Source: Streptomyces globisporus
Lineage (GTDB): Bacteria > Actinomycetota > Actinomycetes > Streptomycetales > Streptomycetaceae
Assembly: GCF_003501885.1 (NCBI RefSeq)
Contig: NZ_QWFA01000038.1
Location: forward strand, 1-40,944
DNA length: 40,944 nt
Direction: 5' to 3'
Made by a program: the position numbers and the translations under genes. Positions 34,594 through 40,944 of the stretch are shown in pieces. The notes beneath the pieces were generated by a model, which searched no databases, was not told where the DNA came from, and worked only from the letters and a program-made list of their open reading frames with translations. Numbering within the stretch: position 1 is the stretch's first letter; each line of letters starts with the position of its first letter.

Positions 34594-35859
34594 TCAAAGT
34601 GCCACTGTCTGCTCGGTGTCGGCGCATTCCTCGGTCTGTCCGAACTCCTTGTGCAGCAGGCACAGTGCCTGCACGCGGCGGTCCGCGGGCACGGTTACGG
34701 AGGCCCGGAGCTGGGAGGACGAAACCCAGCTCGTGGCGATGCCGGCCGCGGCGAGCACCGCGGTCATGCGGGCCACGTACTCGGGACGGTTGAGCAGCCC
34801 CATGCCGATGAGCGAGACCTTGGCCACGTCCGGGTCGATCCGGACCTCACCGCCGTGAACGGCGATGGCCTTGTCCAGCGCCGGTCCGATGTCCGCCACG
34901 TCACTCCTGCGGACGGTGAAACCCATCCGGAACTCTTCCTCGTTGGGACCCGACCGGGCGACCAGATCCATCGGCACAGCATGCTGAGCCAGGATCGACA
35001 ACACCTCGGCCGCGAGATCGCTGCGCCCTCTGGCATGCACCAGAACCCTGGCCACGTCGGGATCCGACGTGATGGCAACGACCGCGCCCCCCGTCTCCAG
35101 TGAGGTCATAAAGTCCTTCTCCTCTCCGACAACCGTTCCCTCCTGAGTTCCGAGCGACGTACGGACATGCAGTTCGACTCCTTGTAACGTGGCGAGTTCA
35201 ACCGCCCTGGGATGAAGGACCTTGGCCCCGGCGAACGCCATCTCCGCCATCACGGCGGCAGGGACGAAGGGGAGTTTGCGTGCGTCCGGGACATGCGTCG
35301 GATCTGCGCTGTAGACCCCGTCGACATCGGTGAAGATCTCACAGCGCTCCGCGCCCAGAGCGGCAGCCAGCGCGACGGCGCTGGTGTCCGAGCCACCCCG
35401 GCCCAGGGTGACCGTGTCCCCGTCGGCGTTCTGGCCCTGGAAGCCTGTGACCACGACGACGTTGCCTTCGTCCAACAACTCGTCGATCCGGGTGACGTCG
35501 ATGCGGTCGACGATTCCCGCACCGGGTTTGCCCACTATGGACATGCCTGCCTGCGCTCCCGTCAGCGAGACCGCCGGGACGCCGAGGCCCAGCAGGGTCA
35601 GGGCCAGCAGCGAGGCGGAGGCGGTCTCGCCGGTCGCGAGCAACTGATCGGTTTCACGTAGCCGTTGGGCCCCGAATGCGGGGCCGGCCGCTGCGGCGGC
35701 CTGAGCCAGCAACTCATCGGTGGCGCCACCACGGGCAGATACCACGACGACGGTCGCCGCTCCGCTGTGATGAGTTGCGGCAACCCTCGAAGCCACCGCG
35801 CTGAGGCGCTCCGTGTCGGCCAAGGAGCTGCCACCGTACTTCTGCACCAGCACGCCCAT
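34594..35859 (-). CDS. ask: Cluster-dedicated aspartate kinase
   Basis: This is an aspartokinase of 421 residues, making aspartyl phosphate for aspartate semialdehyde. The N-terminus LVQKYGGSSLADTERL and the regions GRGGSDTSAVALAAALGAER and FTDVDGVYSADP mark the catalytic domain. Two ACT domains fill the last 150 residues. In the second ACT domain the stretch that is commonly STSEIRIS reads SSSQLRAS, and other ACT positions also depart from the housekeeping type, suggesting altered feedback control by lysine and threonine. Leu225 is encoded by TTA. ATG 35859 has GGGGG upstream. It is the first gene of the long leftward operon and probably exists to push carbon into 3,4-AHBA. The housekeeping asd enzyme would complete the route. 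Confidence 0.94.
   Translation of the reverse strand: MGVLVQKYGGSSLADTERLSAVASRVAATHHSGAATVVVVSARGGATDELLAQAAAAAGPAFGAQRLRETDQLLATGETASASLLALTLLGLGVPAVSLTGAQAGMSIVGKPGAGIVDRIDVTRIDELLDEGNVVVVTGFQGQNADGDTVTLGRGGSDTSAVALAAALGAERCEIFTDVDGVYSADPTHVPDARKLPFVPAAVMAEMAFAGAKVLHPRAVELATLQGVELHVRTSLGTQEGTVVGEEKDFMTSLETGGAVVAITSDPDVARVLVHARGRSDLAAEVLSILAQHAVPMDLVARSGPNEEEFRMGFTVRRSDVADIGPALDKAIAVHGGEVRIDPDVAKVSLIGMGLLNRPEYVARMTAVLAAAGIATSWVSSSQLRASVTVPADRRVQALCLLHKEFGQTEECADTEQTVAL
35185..35187 (-). promoter_or_regulatory. TTA codon in the cluster aspartate kinase
   Basis: The minus-strand frame reads GCC ACG TTA CAA GGA (Leu225). As the first gene of the leftward operon, this puts precursor supply under a second bldA control point besides the LAL regulator. 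Confidence 0.9.
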
Positions 35860-36131
35860 GTCGACCCCCGTCGGCAGTGTCTGTCGGCTGTCTCGATGTC
35901 TCCGGGTATCGGCACCCCGTTGCCGCATCAGGCATTCGTTCGAACAGCGATTGCCAGCCTTGCCCAGCTCAGGGATTCGGTCATCGCCGTTTCACGGGAT
36001 ATCCGGGATCCACGTCGCGGCGGGGTATCACGAGAAGTCGTGATCCCTGGGCACGCGGCGCCTGGCAAGGATTGACGTCAACGTCGCGTGTCCAACGGGG
36101 GGCCGTGCAGGAACTGAAGGAGCCGTTCGGC
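35860..36131. promoter_or_regulatory. Divergent promoter region of the core operons
   Basis: These 272 bases separate the leftward aspartokinase operon from the rightward hydroxylase-PhzE operon and should contain both promoters. They contain TTGACGTCAA at 36072-36081, a palindrome that includes a -35-like TTGACG in both directions, but no good -10 at the usual spacing. TTCGAA lies near 35940. A further palindrome at 36027-36044 is listed separately. The LAL regulator is the most likely factor to act here. Confidence 0.55.
36027..36044. promoter_or_regulatory. Palindrome, possible activator or repressor site
   Basis: ATCACGA-GAAG-TCGTGAT has perfect 7-base arms and a 4-base centre. It lies near the middle of the divergent region, 88 bases before the hydroxylase start and 168 bases before the aspartokinase start, a sensible place for a shared operator. 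Confidence 0.5.
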
Positions 36132-37769
36132 GTGGGTATGAATCAGCCAAGGTCTCACATCCGGGACGAGACACGTGTATTGGTGGCCGGTGCCGGCCCG
36201 GTTGGCGCGATCCTGGCGCTCGAGCTGGCCCGGCACGGTGTTCGCAGCCTTGTGGTCGACCGTGCCGTGGCGCCACCGCTGTTCCCGAAGATGGACTACA
36301 TCAACGCTCGCAGCATGGAGCTGCTGCGCAGGCTCGGCCTGGCGGACGAGGTGCGGAAGGGGGCCGTTCCCGCCGACTTCGATGCCGATTTCATGTTCAC
36401 CCCGGACCTGAGCCGGCCGCCTGTGGCGGTGTGGCGGCAGCCGTCGCCCCGCGCGCAGGCCGATCGATTCGCCACGACCGTGGACGGCACCGGTGCCGCC
36501 GAACCGTACTCGCGGATCACCGGCTCCCTGCTGGAGGACGTCCTGCGCCGGGCTCTGCGGGCGAACGCCCTTGTGGACTTCGAGGAAGGCGTCGAGTTCA
36601 CCGGCGCGGAGCAGGACGCGGACGGAGTCACCGTCACTCTGGTCGACCACAGGAAAGAGGCGCCCGACACCGGTCAACGAGTCCGGGTGGACTACCTGGT
36701 CGGCTGTGACGGCGGGGGCAGCACACTCCGGCGCGCGCTCGGCATCGGCCTGCCTGTCAGCGGCCCTTCCACCAGCCGCTGCTCAGTCTATTTCCGGAGT
36801 TCCGACCCGCTGCTTCGGCGCTACGGGCGAGCGTTCATCACCACCAGCGCCCGGGGCATCACCCTGGTCTCCCGGGACGAGGGCGAGCTGTGGACCGCCT
36901 CCTTCCAGATACCCGACGGCACGCGTTTCGAAGGCGACCCGGTGGCCGCCATGTCGGAGAAGCTCGGCGAGAAGCTGACGGTGGACGAGGTCCTGACAGT
37001 CAGTCACTGGACCGGCACACTGGCCGTCGCCGACCGCTACCGCAGCGGACGTGCCTTCCTCGCGGGCGACTCGGCCCACCAGTTCTACCCCTTCGGCGGC
37101 CACGGAGCGAACACCGGCATCGCGGACGCCGTGAACCTCGGCTGGAAGCTCGCCGCCCGCCTCGGCGGCTGGGGAGGCGAGGCACTCCTGGACAGCTACG
37201 AGGCCGAACGGCGCCCGGTCGCCCTGTTCAACAAGGAGATGTCGAGCAACCTGCTGGAGGTCTGGCGGCGCTTCGGACAGCTTGCCCGGGACGGGGCCTC
37301 CCGCGAGCAGCTCGCCGGGTTCCTGCACCGTGAGTCCTACCAGGTCGACAACTCCGGCATCCACTTCGATCATCGCTATCACCAGTCCGCCGTGATCGCC
37401 GCCGAACCGGGCCCCGCCCCCGAGTGGGACTGGACGGGGATCACCCCGAGCGTCTGGCCCGGCGGTCGGGTGCCCGCGCTCCGCCTGTCCGACGGCTCCG
37501 AACTGTTCGACCGGTTGGGTCCCGCGTTCACCCTGGTCGATCTGTCGGGTTCCGGTGCCGGCGCGCCGTGGGCCGAGCTGGCCATCGAGAAGGGAGTGCC
37601 CATGAAGCACCTCGCGCTGGACGCCCCTGCGGTTCGCGCGGTCTGGGGTGCTGACCTGGTTCTTGTCCGGCCCGACCAGCACGCCGCCTGGCGCGGGGAC
37701 CGGCTTCCCGAGGAAGGCTCGGCGCTGCTCGACCTTGTCCTGGGCCGTGCGCAGGAGGTGCCGGCATGA
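36132..37769 (+). CDS. FAD-dependent aromatic hydroxylase, second paralogue
   Basis: This is a class A flavoprotein hydroxylase of 545 residues, laid out like the one at 24391. The FAD loop VLVAGAGPVGAILALELA is near residues 14-31. YLVGCDGGGSTLRRALG is the DG motif near 190, and LAGDSAHQFYPFGGHGANTG the GD motif near 310. The C-terminal thioredoxin-like domain ends in LVLVRPDQHAAWRGDRL. GTG 36132 is chosen because AAGGAG sits nine bases upstream; ATG 36138 and GTG 36105 are alternatives. Its TGA overlaps the ATG of phzE (ATGA), so the hydroxylase is made together with the chorismate-branch enzyme. It may hydroxylate 3-HAA or the joined product. The substrate is not readable from sequence. 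Confidence 0.91.
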   Translation: MGMNQPRSHIRDETRVLVAGAGPVGAILALELARHGVRSLVVDRAVAPPLFPKMDYINARSMELLRRLGLADEVRKGAVPADFDADFMFTPDLSRPPVAVWRQPSPRAQADRFATTVDGTGAAEPYSRITGSLLEDVLRRALRANALVDFEEGVEFTGAEQDADGVTVTLVDHRKEAPDTGQRVRVDYLVGCDGGGSTLRRALGIGLPVSGPSTSRCSVYFRSSDPLLRRYGRAFITTSARGITLVSRDEGELWTASFQIPDGTRFEGDPVAAMSEKLGEKLTVDEVLTVSHWTGTLAVADRYRSGRAFLAGDSAHQFYPFGGHGANTGIADAVNLGWKLAARLGGWGGEALLDSYEAERRPVALFNKEMSSNLLEVWRRFGQLARDGASREQLAGFLHRESYQVDNSGIHFDHRYHQSAVIAAEPGPAPEWDWTGITPSVWPGGRVPALRLSDGSELFDRLGPAFTLVDLSGSGAGAPWAELAIEKGVPMKHLALDAPAVRAVWGADLVLVRPDQHAAWRGDRLPEEGSALLDLVLGRAQEVPA

Positions 37770-39736
37770 GTGACCTGTTGGACCTGCTGCTGAGCACCGC
37801 CCGGAACGCCGCGAAGACGGCGCCCGCCTCAAACGAACCCACTCCGCCCGAGGCCTTCGCCCTCCTGTACCGGCCCGAGCGCACCGGCGACCAGGTGGAG
37901 ATCCTGCTCGGCGATCCGGGGACGGCGGGACTGCTGTCCGAGCTGCCGACGGCACACCGCGGTCCGGAGGTTCCGGGCGGGGCCCGGCACGATCTGTTGG
38001 CGCTCATCCCCTACCGCCAGATCACCGAGCGCGGCTTCGCCTGCCAGGACGACCAGGTACCGATCCGCACCCTGGCGGTCCGCCGACAGGGCAGCGTCCC
38101 CCTCGCGGACGCCCTGCGACGCCTGCCGCGGACACCCGTCGGGCTGCGGAACGCTCGTTTCGATCTGCAGGACGAGGAATACGAGCGCATCGTCCGCGAC
38201 GTGATCGAGCAGGAGATCGGTACCGGCGAGGGCGCCAACTTCGTCATCCGCCGCACCTTCACCGCGGAGCTCCCCGGCTTCGGTACGGAGGAGGCTCTGT
38301 CGGTCTACCGGCGACTGCTCGAGCGCAGCCGGGGCGCGTACTGGGTGTTCCTGGTGCACACCGGCGACCACATGCTGATCGGCGCCACCCCGGAACGGCA
38401 CATCAGTGTGGCCGCCGGCACCGCGGTGATGAACCCGATCAGCGGCACCTACCGCTACCCCGCGCTCGGACCGGAGCTCGACGAGTTGGCGACGTTCCTC
38501 CGGGACCGCAAAGAAGCCGACGAGCTGCTGATGGTGGTGGACGAGGAGCTGAAGATGATCGCCGGCTTCTGTCCGGACGGCGGCATCGTCCAGGGGCCGT
38601 ACCTCAAGGAGATGGCCCGGCTCGCGCACACCGAGTACCTGATCGAGGGACGGACCCAGGCGGACACCGACGCGATTCTCCGGGGCAGCCTGTTCGCCCC
38701 GACGGTCACCGGCAGCCCCCTGGAGAACGCGTGCCGGGTCATCGCCCGCCACGAGCACGGTGGCCGCGGCTACTACAGCGGCGTGGCCGCGCTGATCGGT
38801 CGTGACCCTCTGGGAGAGGTGGTGCTGGACTCCGCCATCGTCATCCGCACCGCCGAGGTGGATGCCGAGCGGCGCCTGCGGCTGGGCGTCGGGGCCACGT
38901 TGGTCCGGCTGTCCGACCCGGCCGCCGAAGCCGCCGAGACACGGGCCAAAGCCGCAGGACTTCTCGCTGCCTTCGGCCTGGACGAGGACGAGGGCGGCGG
39001 CGGGGAAGCGGCCCCGTCCGCCGAGAGGACCGGTGCCTTCTCCGAGCATCCGGTGGTCCGCGAACTGCTGAGCGAGCGCAACCGATCGCTCGCACGTTTC
39101 TGGCTGGAACCGGGGCGCGGCGAGACTCCCGACCGGCCGGAGCTCAAGGGCCTGCGCGGACTGGTCATCGAGGCCGAGGACATGTTCACCGCCATGCTGG
39201 CTCGGCAACTGCAGGAACTCGGGTGCCGGATCGAGGTGCGTTCCTGGCGCGACCGACCCGACCCGACCGACTACGACTTCGCCGTTGTCGGCCCGGGCCC
39301 GGGCGACCCACGGGACCTCGCCGACCCGAAGATCGCAGCCCTGCGCCAGACGGTCCGCGGCCTGCTCGCCAAGGACCTGCCCTTCCTCGGAATCTGCCTC
39401 GGGCACCAAGTGGTGTCCGGGGTACTCGGCCTGGAGCTCGTACGCCGGGAGCGCCCGAACCAGGGTCTGCAACTGCCGGTGCGGCTGCCCTGGGGCGAGG
39501 AACTGGTCGGCTTCTACAACACCTTCGCAGCGGTCAGCCCGGCGGACAGCTTCGAGCTCCCCGGACTGTGCGGGCCTGTCCGCTTGTCCCGTGATCCCGT
39601 AACGAGCCAGATACACGCCCTGCACGGACCCGGCTTCGCCACCGCGCAGTTCCATCCCGAGTCCGTCCTCACCGAGCACGGCACCCGGATCCTCAGTGAG
39701 CTGCTGTGCGGGGTTCTGGCCCCCGTGCCCGTCTGA
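37766..39736 (+). CDS. phzE: PhzE-like 2-amino-2-desoxyisochorismate (ADIC) synthase
   Basis: This is a fused chorismate-binding and glutamine amidotransferase enzyme of 656 residues, the size of PhzE. The chorismate-binding domain spans about residues 120-400, with NPISGTYRYP, ELLMVVDEELKMIA and GSPLENACRVI. A glutamate- and glycine-rich linker follows. The class I amidotransferase domain has the nucleophile Cys in GICLGHQVVSGVLG (near 542) and the His-Glu pair in QFHPESVL (near 631). PhzE-type enzymes amidate chorismate and stop at ADIC without pyruvate loss, unlike TrpE-TrpG. The PhzD and EntA-like partners to the left complete 3-HAA synthesis. ATG 37766 overlaps the hydroxylase stop. The usual DAHP synthase partner (PhzC) is not in view. 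Confidence 0.94.
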   Translation: MSDLLDLLLSTARNAAKTAPASNEPTPPEAFALLYRPERTGDQVEILLGDPGTAGLLSELPTAHRGPEVPGGARHDLLALIPYRQITERGFACQDDQVPIRTLAVRRQGSVPLADALRRLPRTPVGLRNARFDLQDEEYERIVRDVIEQEIGTGEGANFVIRRTFTAELPGFGTEEALSVYRRLLERSRGAYWVFLVHTGDHMLIGATPERHISVAAGTAVMNPISGTYRYPALGPELDELATFLRDRKEADELLMVVDEELKMIAGFCPDGGIVQGPYLKEMARLAHTEYLIEGRTQADTDAILRGSLFAPTVTGSPLENACRVIARHEHGGRGYYSGVAALIGRDPLGEVVLDSAIVIRTAEVDAERRLRLGVGATLVRLSDPAAEAAETRAKAAGLLAAFGLDEDEGGGGEAAPSAERTGAFSEHPVVRELLSERNRSLARFWLEPGRGETPDRPELKGLRGLVIEAEDMFTAMLARQLQELGCRIEVRSWRDRPDPTDYDFAVVGPGPGDPRDLADPKIAALRQTVRGLLAKDLPFLGICLGHQVVSGVLGLELVRRERPNQGLQLPVRLPWGEELVGFYNTFAAVSPADSFELPGLCGPVRLSRDPVTSQIHALHGPGFATAQFHPESVLTEHGTRILSELLCGVLAPVPV

Positions 39737-39779
39737 TCGCGCCCGCGCACAACCGAGGACGAGAACAGCGAGGAATCCC

Positions 39780-40853
39780 ATGCCGAAGTTTTCCACCGAC
39801 AGGCCGGGCGGCGCGCCGCCCGGCAGTCCGCCCACATCGCCGGAGAGTCTCAGCCGTTCCGCGACCGTGTGGCTGGCCCAACATCTCCTCGACCGTGAGG
39901 AGGGCGGTGTGCACCGCGCCGCGCCCTCGGTCGGCGGCCCTCCGATCACCGGCCGTAAGCACCTCTCCGATCAGTCCGCCGCAGTGCTGGCGCTGGCCGA
40001 CAACGCGCCGCAGGAGCTTCCGGTCGCGCTCCGGGGTCTGTACGCCCTGCTCGACAGGGACGGTCTGCCCGGCTTCTCGGAGCTGGCGGACCGTTCCTGG
40101 CGAGCTCAGCCCACAGGGCGCCCGCGAACGCTCCGCCATCAGTTCCACGCGGCTGCCGCACTACTGGTCGGCAGTCTGCACACCGCCGACCAGGTCGCCC
40201 GCGTCCGGGCACTCGACCTGCTCAACCGCTGCCTCAGCACCTGCGTGAACGGGGTCTTCCCCAGCCGGGTCAGCCAGGAGTGGAGGCAGACGGTGGATGG
40301 CACTCCCTCTCCGCTCACCACAGCCTCCGCCCTGCGCGCGCTGGCCATCGCGGACGCGCTCGGAGAGCCGGACGTGGACACGGAGCAACTGCCGCAGATG
40401 GTCGTGTTCCTGAACCGACACGTCCGTGAGCGGCCCTCGCCCGGCGGTGACCCGCGGATCGCACTCGCCATGGCCCACGCCGCCCGACTGCTGGACTCCG
40501 CGGAGCACATCGACGCCGCGCACCGAGTCCTCGACATGACTGTGCGTCACTTCTCCCGGCGTCACGACACGGGGGGTATCAGCGCCATCGACACCGCGTA
40601 CCTGCTGCTCGCAGGCTCCGTGCTCCGCTCCCGAGGCCATGACGACCGCGGTGCCACCGCGGTCTCCCGAGCGGCGATCGGCCGTCTGGCCGACCATCGG
40701 CACGGTGGCTTCCATACGGTCCTGGCGCCGACCGGCGTCACACCGACCGTCAAGTACGCGCAGGCCCAGTCCGCCCTGGCCGGCGCTCTGTGTGCCACGT
40801 CCGCCCTTCCCATCTCCCGACAGGGCTGGCCCGCCGATGACCATGATGAATGA
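39780..40853 (+). CDS. Uncharacterised AGE-like alpha/alpha-barrel protein
   Basis: This is a 357-residue protein I cannot assign. It is rich in paired helices. The N-terminal part has EEGGVHRAAPSVGGPPITGR followed by KHLSDQSAAVLALAD, which resembles the repeat in N-acylglucosamine 2-epimerase and YyaL-type six-hairpin proteins. HQFHAAAALLVGSLH and IALAMAHAARLLDSAEH are further helices of the same kind, and GGFHTVLAPTG lies near the end. No signal peptide or membrane segment is present. ATG 39780 has GAGGA six bases upstream. It is 43 bases after phzE on the same strand, so it is probably part of the pathway. An epimerase, a lyase or a terpenoid-type barrel are all possible; none is supported by a catalytic motif. 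Confidence 0.8.
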   Translation: MPKFSTDRPGGAPPGSPPTSPESLSRSATVWLAQHLLDREEGGVHRAAPSVGGPPITGRKHLSDQSAAVLALADNAPQELPVALRGLYALLDRDGLPGFSELADRSWRAQPTGRPRTLRHQFHAAAALLVGSLHTADQVARVRALDLLNRCLSTCVNGVFPSRVSQEWRQTVDGTPSPLTTASALRALAIADALGEPDVDTEQLPQMVVFLNRHVRERPSPGGDPRIALAMAHAARLLDSAEHIDAAHRVLDMTVRHFSRRHDTGGISAIDTAYLLLAGSVLRSRGHDDRGATAVSRAAIGRLADHRHGGFHTVLAPTGVTPTVKYAQAQSALAGALCATSALPISRQGWPADDHDE

Positions 40854-40944
40854 GCAGCCCGCAGCCCCCGTCGCGTCCACCTCCTCCTCGCACGCCGAGA
40901 CGCGCCGGTGGACCACCGGCCCGGCTCGCCGAGCAAGCAGCAGT
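40837..40944 (+). CDS. Start of a further cluster gene, cut by the window edge
   Basis: The frame from ATG 40837 (also ATG 40843 and 40846) overlaps the end of the preceding gene and runs open to the edge. Its third codon positions are strongly G/C, unlike the other overlapping frame from ATG 40850. The 36 visible residues (MTMMNEQPAAP onward) are too few and too disordered to identify the product. The overlap implies coupling to the AGE-like gene. Confidence 0.55.
   Translation, partial: MTMMNEQPAAPVASTSSSHAETRRWTTGPARRASSS

Noticed and set aside
27642..39736. Phenazine biosynthetic cluster
   Set aside because: Only PhzE- and PhzD-like genes are present. The EntA-like dehydrogenase and lack of PhzF, PhzA/B and PhzG point to 3-hydroxyanthranilate.
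37829..39949. 706-codon minus-strand frame opposite phzE
   Set aside because: PhzE has both catalytic domains with intact motifs on the plus strand; this is its antisense shadow.

Overview
The window reads as Streptomyces (or a close actinomycete) chromosome. Codons are very rich in G and C at the third position, starts are often GTG or TTG, EttA and an SsbB-sized single-stranded DNA-binding protein are present, a sortase-type LAATG surface protein is encoded, and TTA codons are rare and sit in what look like control points.

Left part, about 1-16.4 kb, is ordinary core chromosome. It holds a three-gene ABC exporter of the FtsX/MacB kind (two large permeases and an ATPase whose beginning is disrupted by a 31-bp perfect inverted repeat), a conserved hypothetical gene, an acyl-CoA thioesterase, ettA, a TQXA thioester surface protein, ssb, two coupled dynamin-like GTPases, and tRNA-Arg(TCT) with a strong hairpin behind it.

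Right part, 16.5 kb to the end, is a biosynthetic gene cluster that runs off the right edge. Its left arm has a LAL-type LuxR regulator with a TTA codon, an FMN reductase divergent from a TetR regulator with two matching palindromic operators between them, an O-methyltransferase, a DHA2-family exporter, a large FAD hydroxylase and a DsbA-fold protein. The core is two precursor pathways. Genes for aspartokinase, a GriI-like aldolase and a GriH-like DHQ synthase II should make 3-amino-4-hydroxybenzoate (3,4-AHBA) from aspartate semialdehyde and dihydroxyacetone phosphate. Genes for a PhzE-like ADIC synthase, a PhzD-like isochorismatase and an EntA/DhbA-like dehydrogenase should make 3-hydroxyanthranilate (3-HAA) from chorismate. 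Between them lie a PaaK-type acyl-adenylate ligase overlapping an amidohydrolase-fold gene (a pairing known from benzoxazole clusters), a salicylate-hydroxylase-like monooxygenase and a cupin. On the right are a second large FAD hydroxylase, PhzE, and an unfamiliar AGE-like alpha/alpha-barrel protein.

My reading is that the cluster joins two isomeric aminohydroxybenzoates, or a decarboxylated derivative of one, into a single small aromatic product. The two scaffolds that fit best are a benzoxazole and a dibenzodiazepinone related to diazepinomicin. No PKS, NRPS, PhzF/PhzG or prenyltransferase gene is visible here. The product, its tailoring order and the right boundary cannot be settled from this window. 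Functional calls come from motif and family recognition by eye, without database searches.
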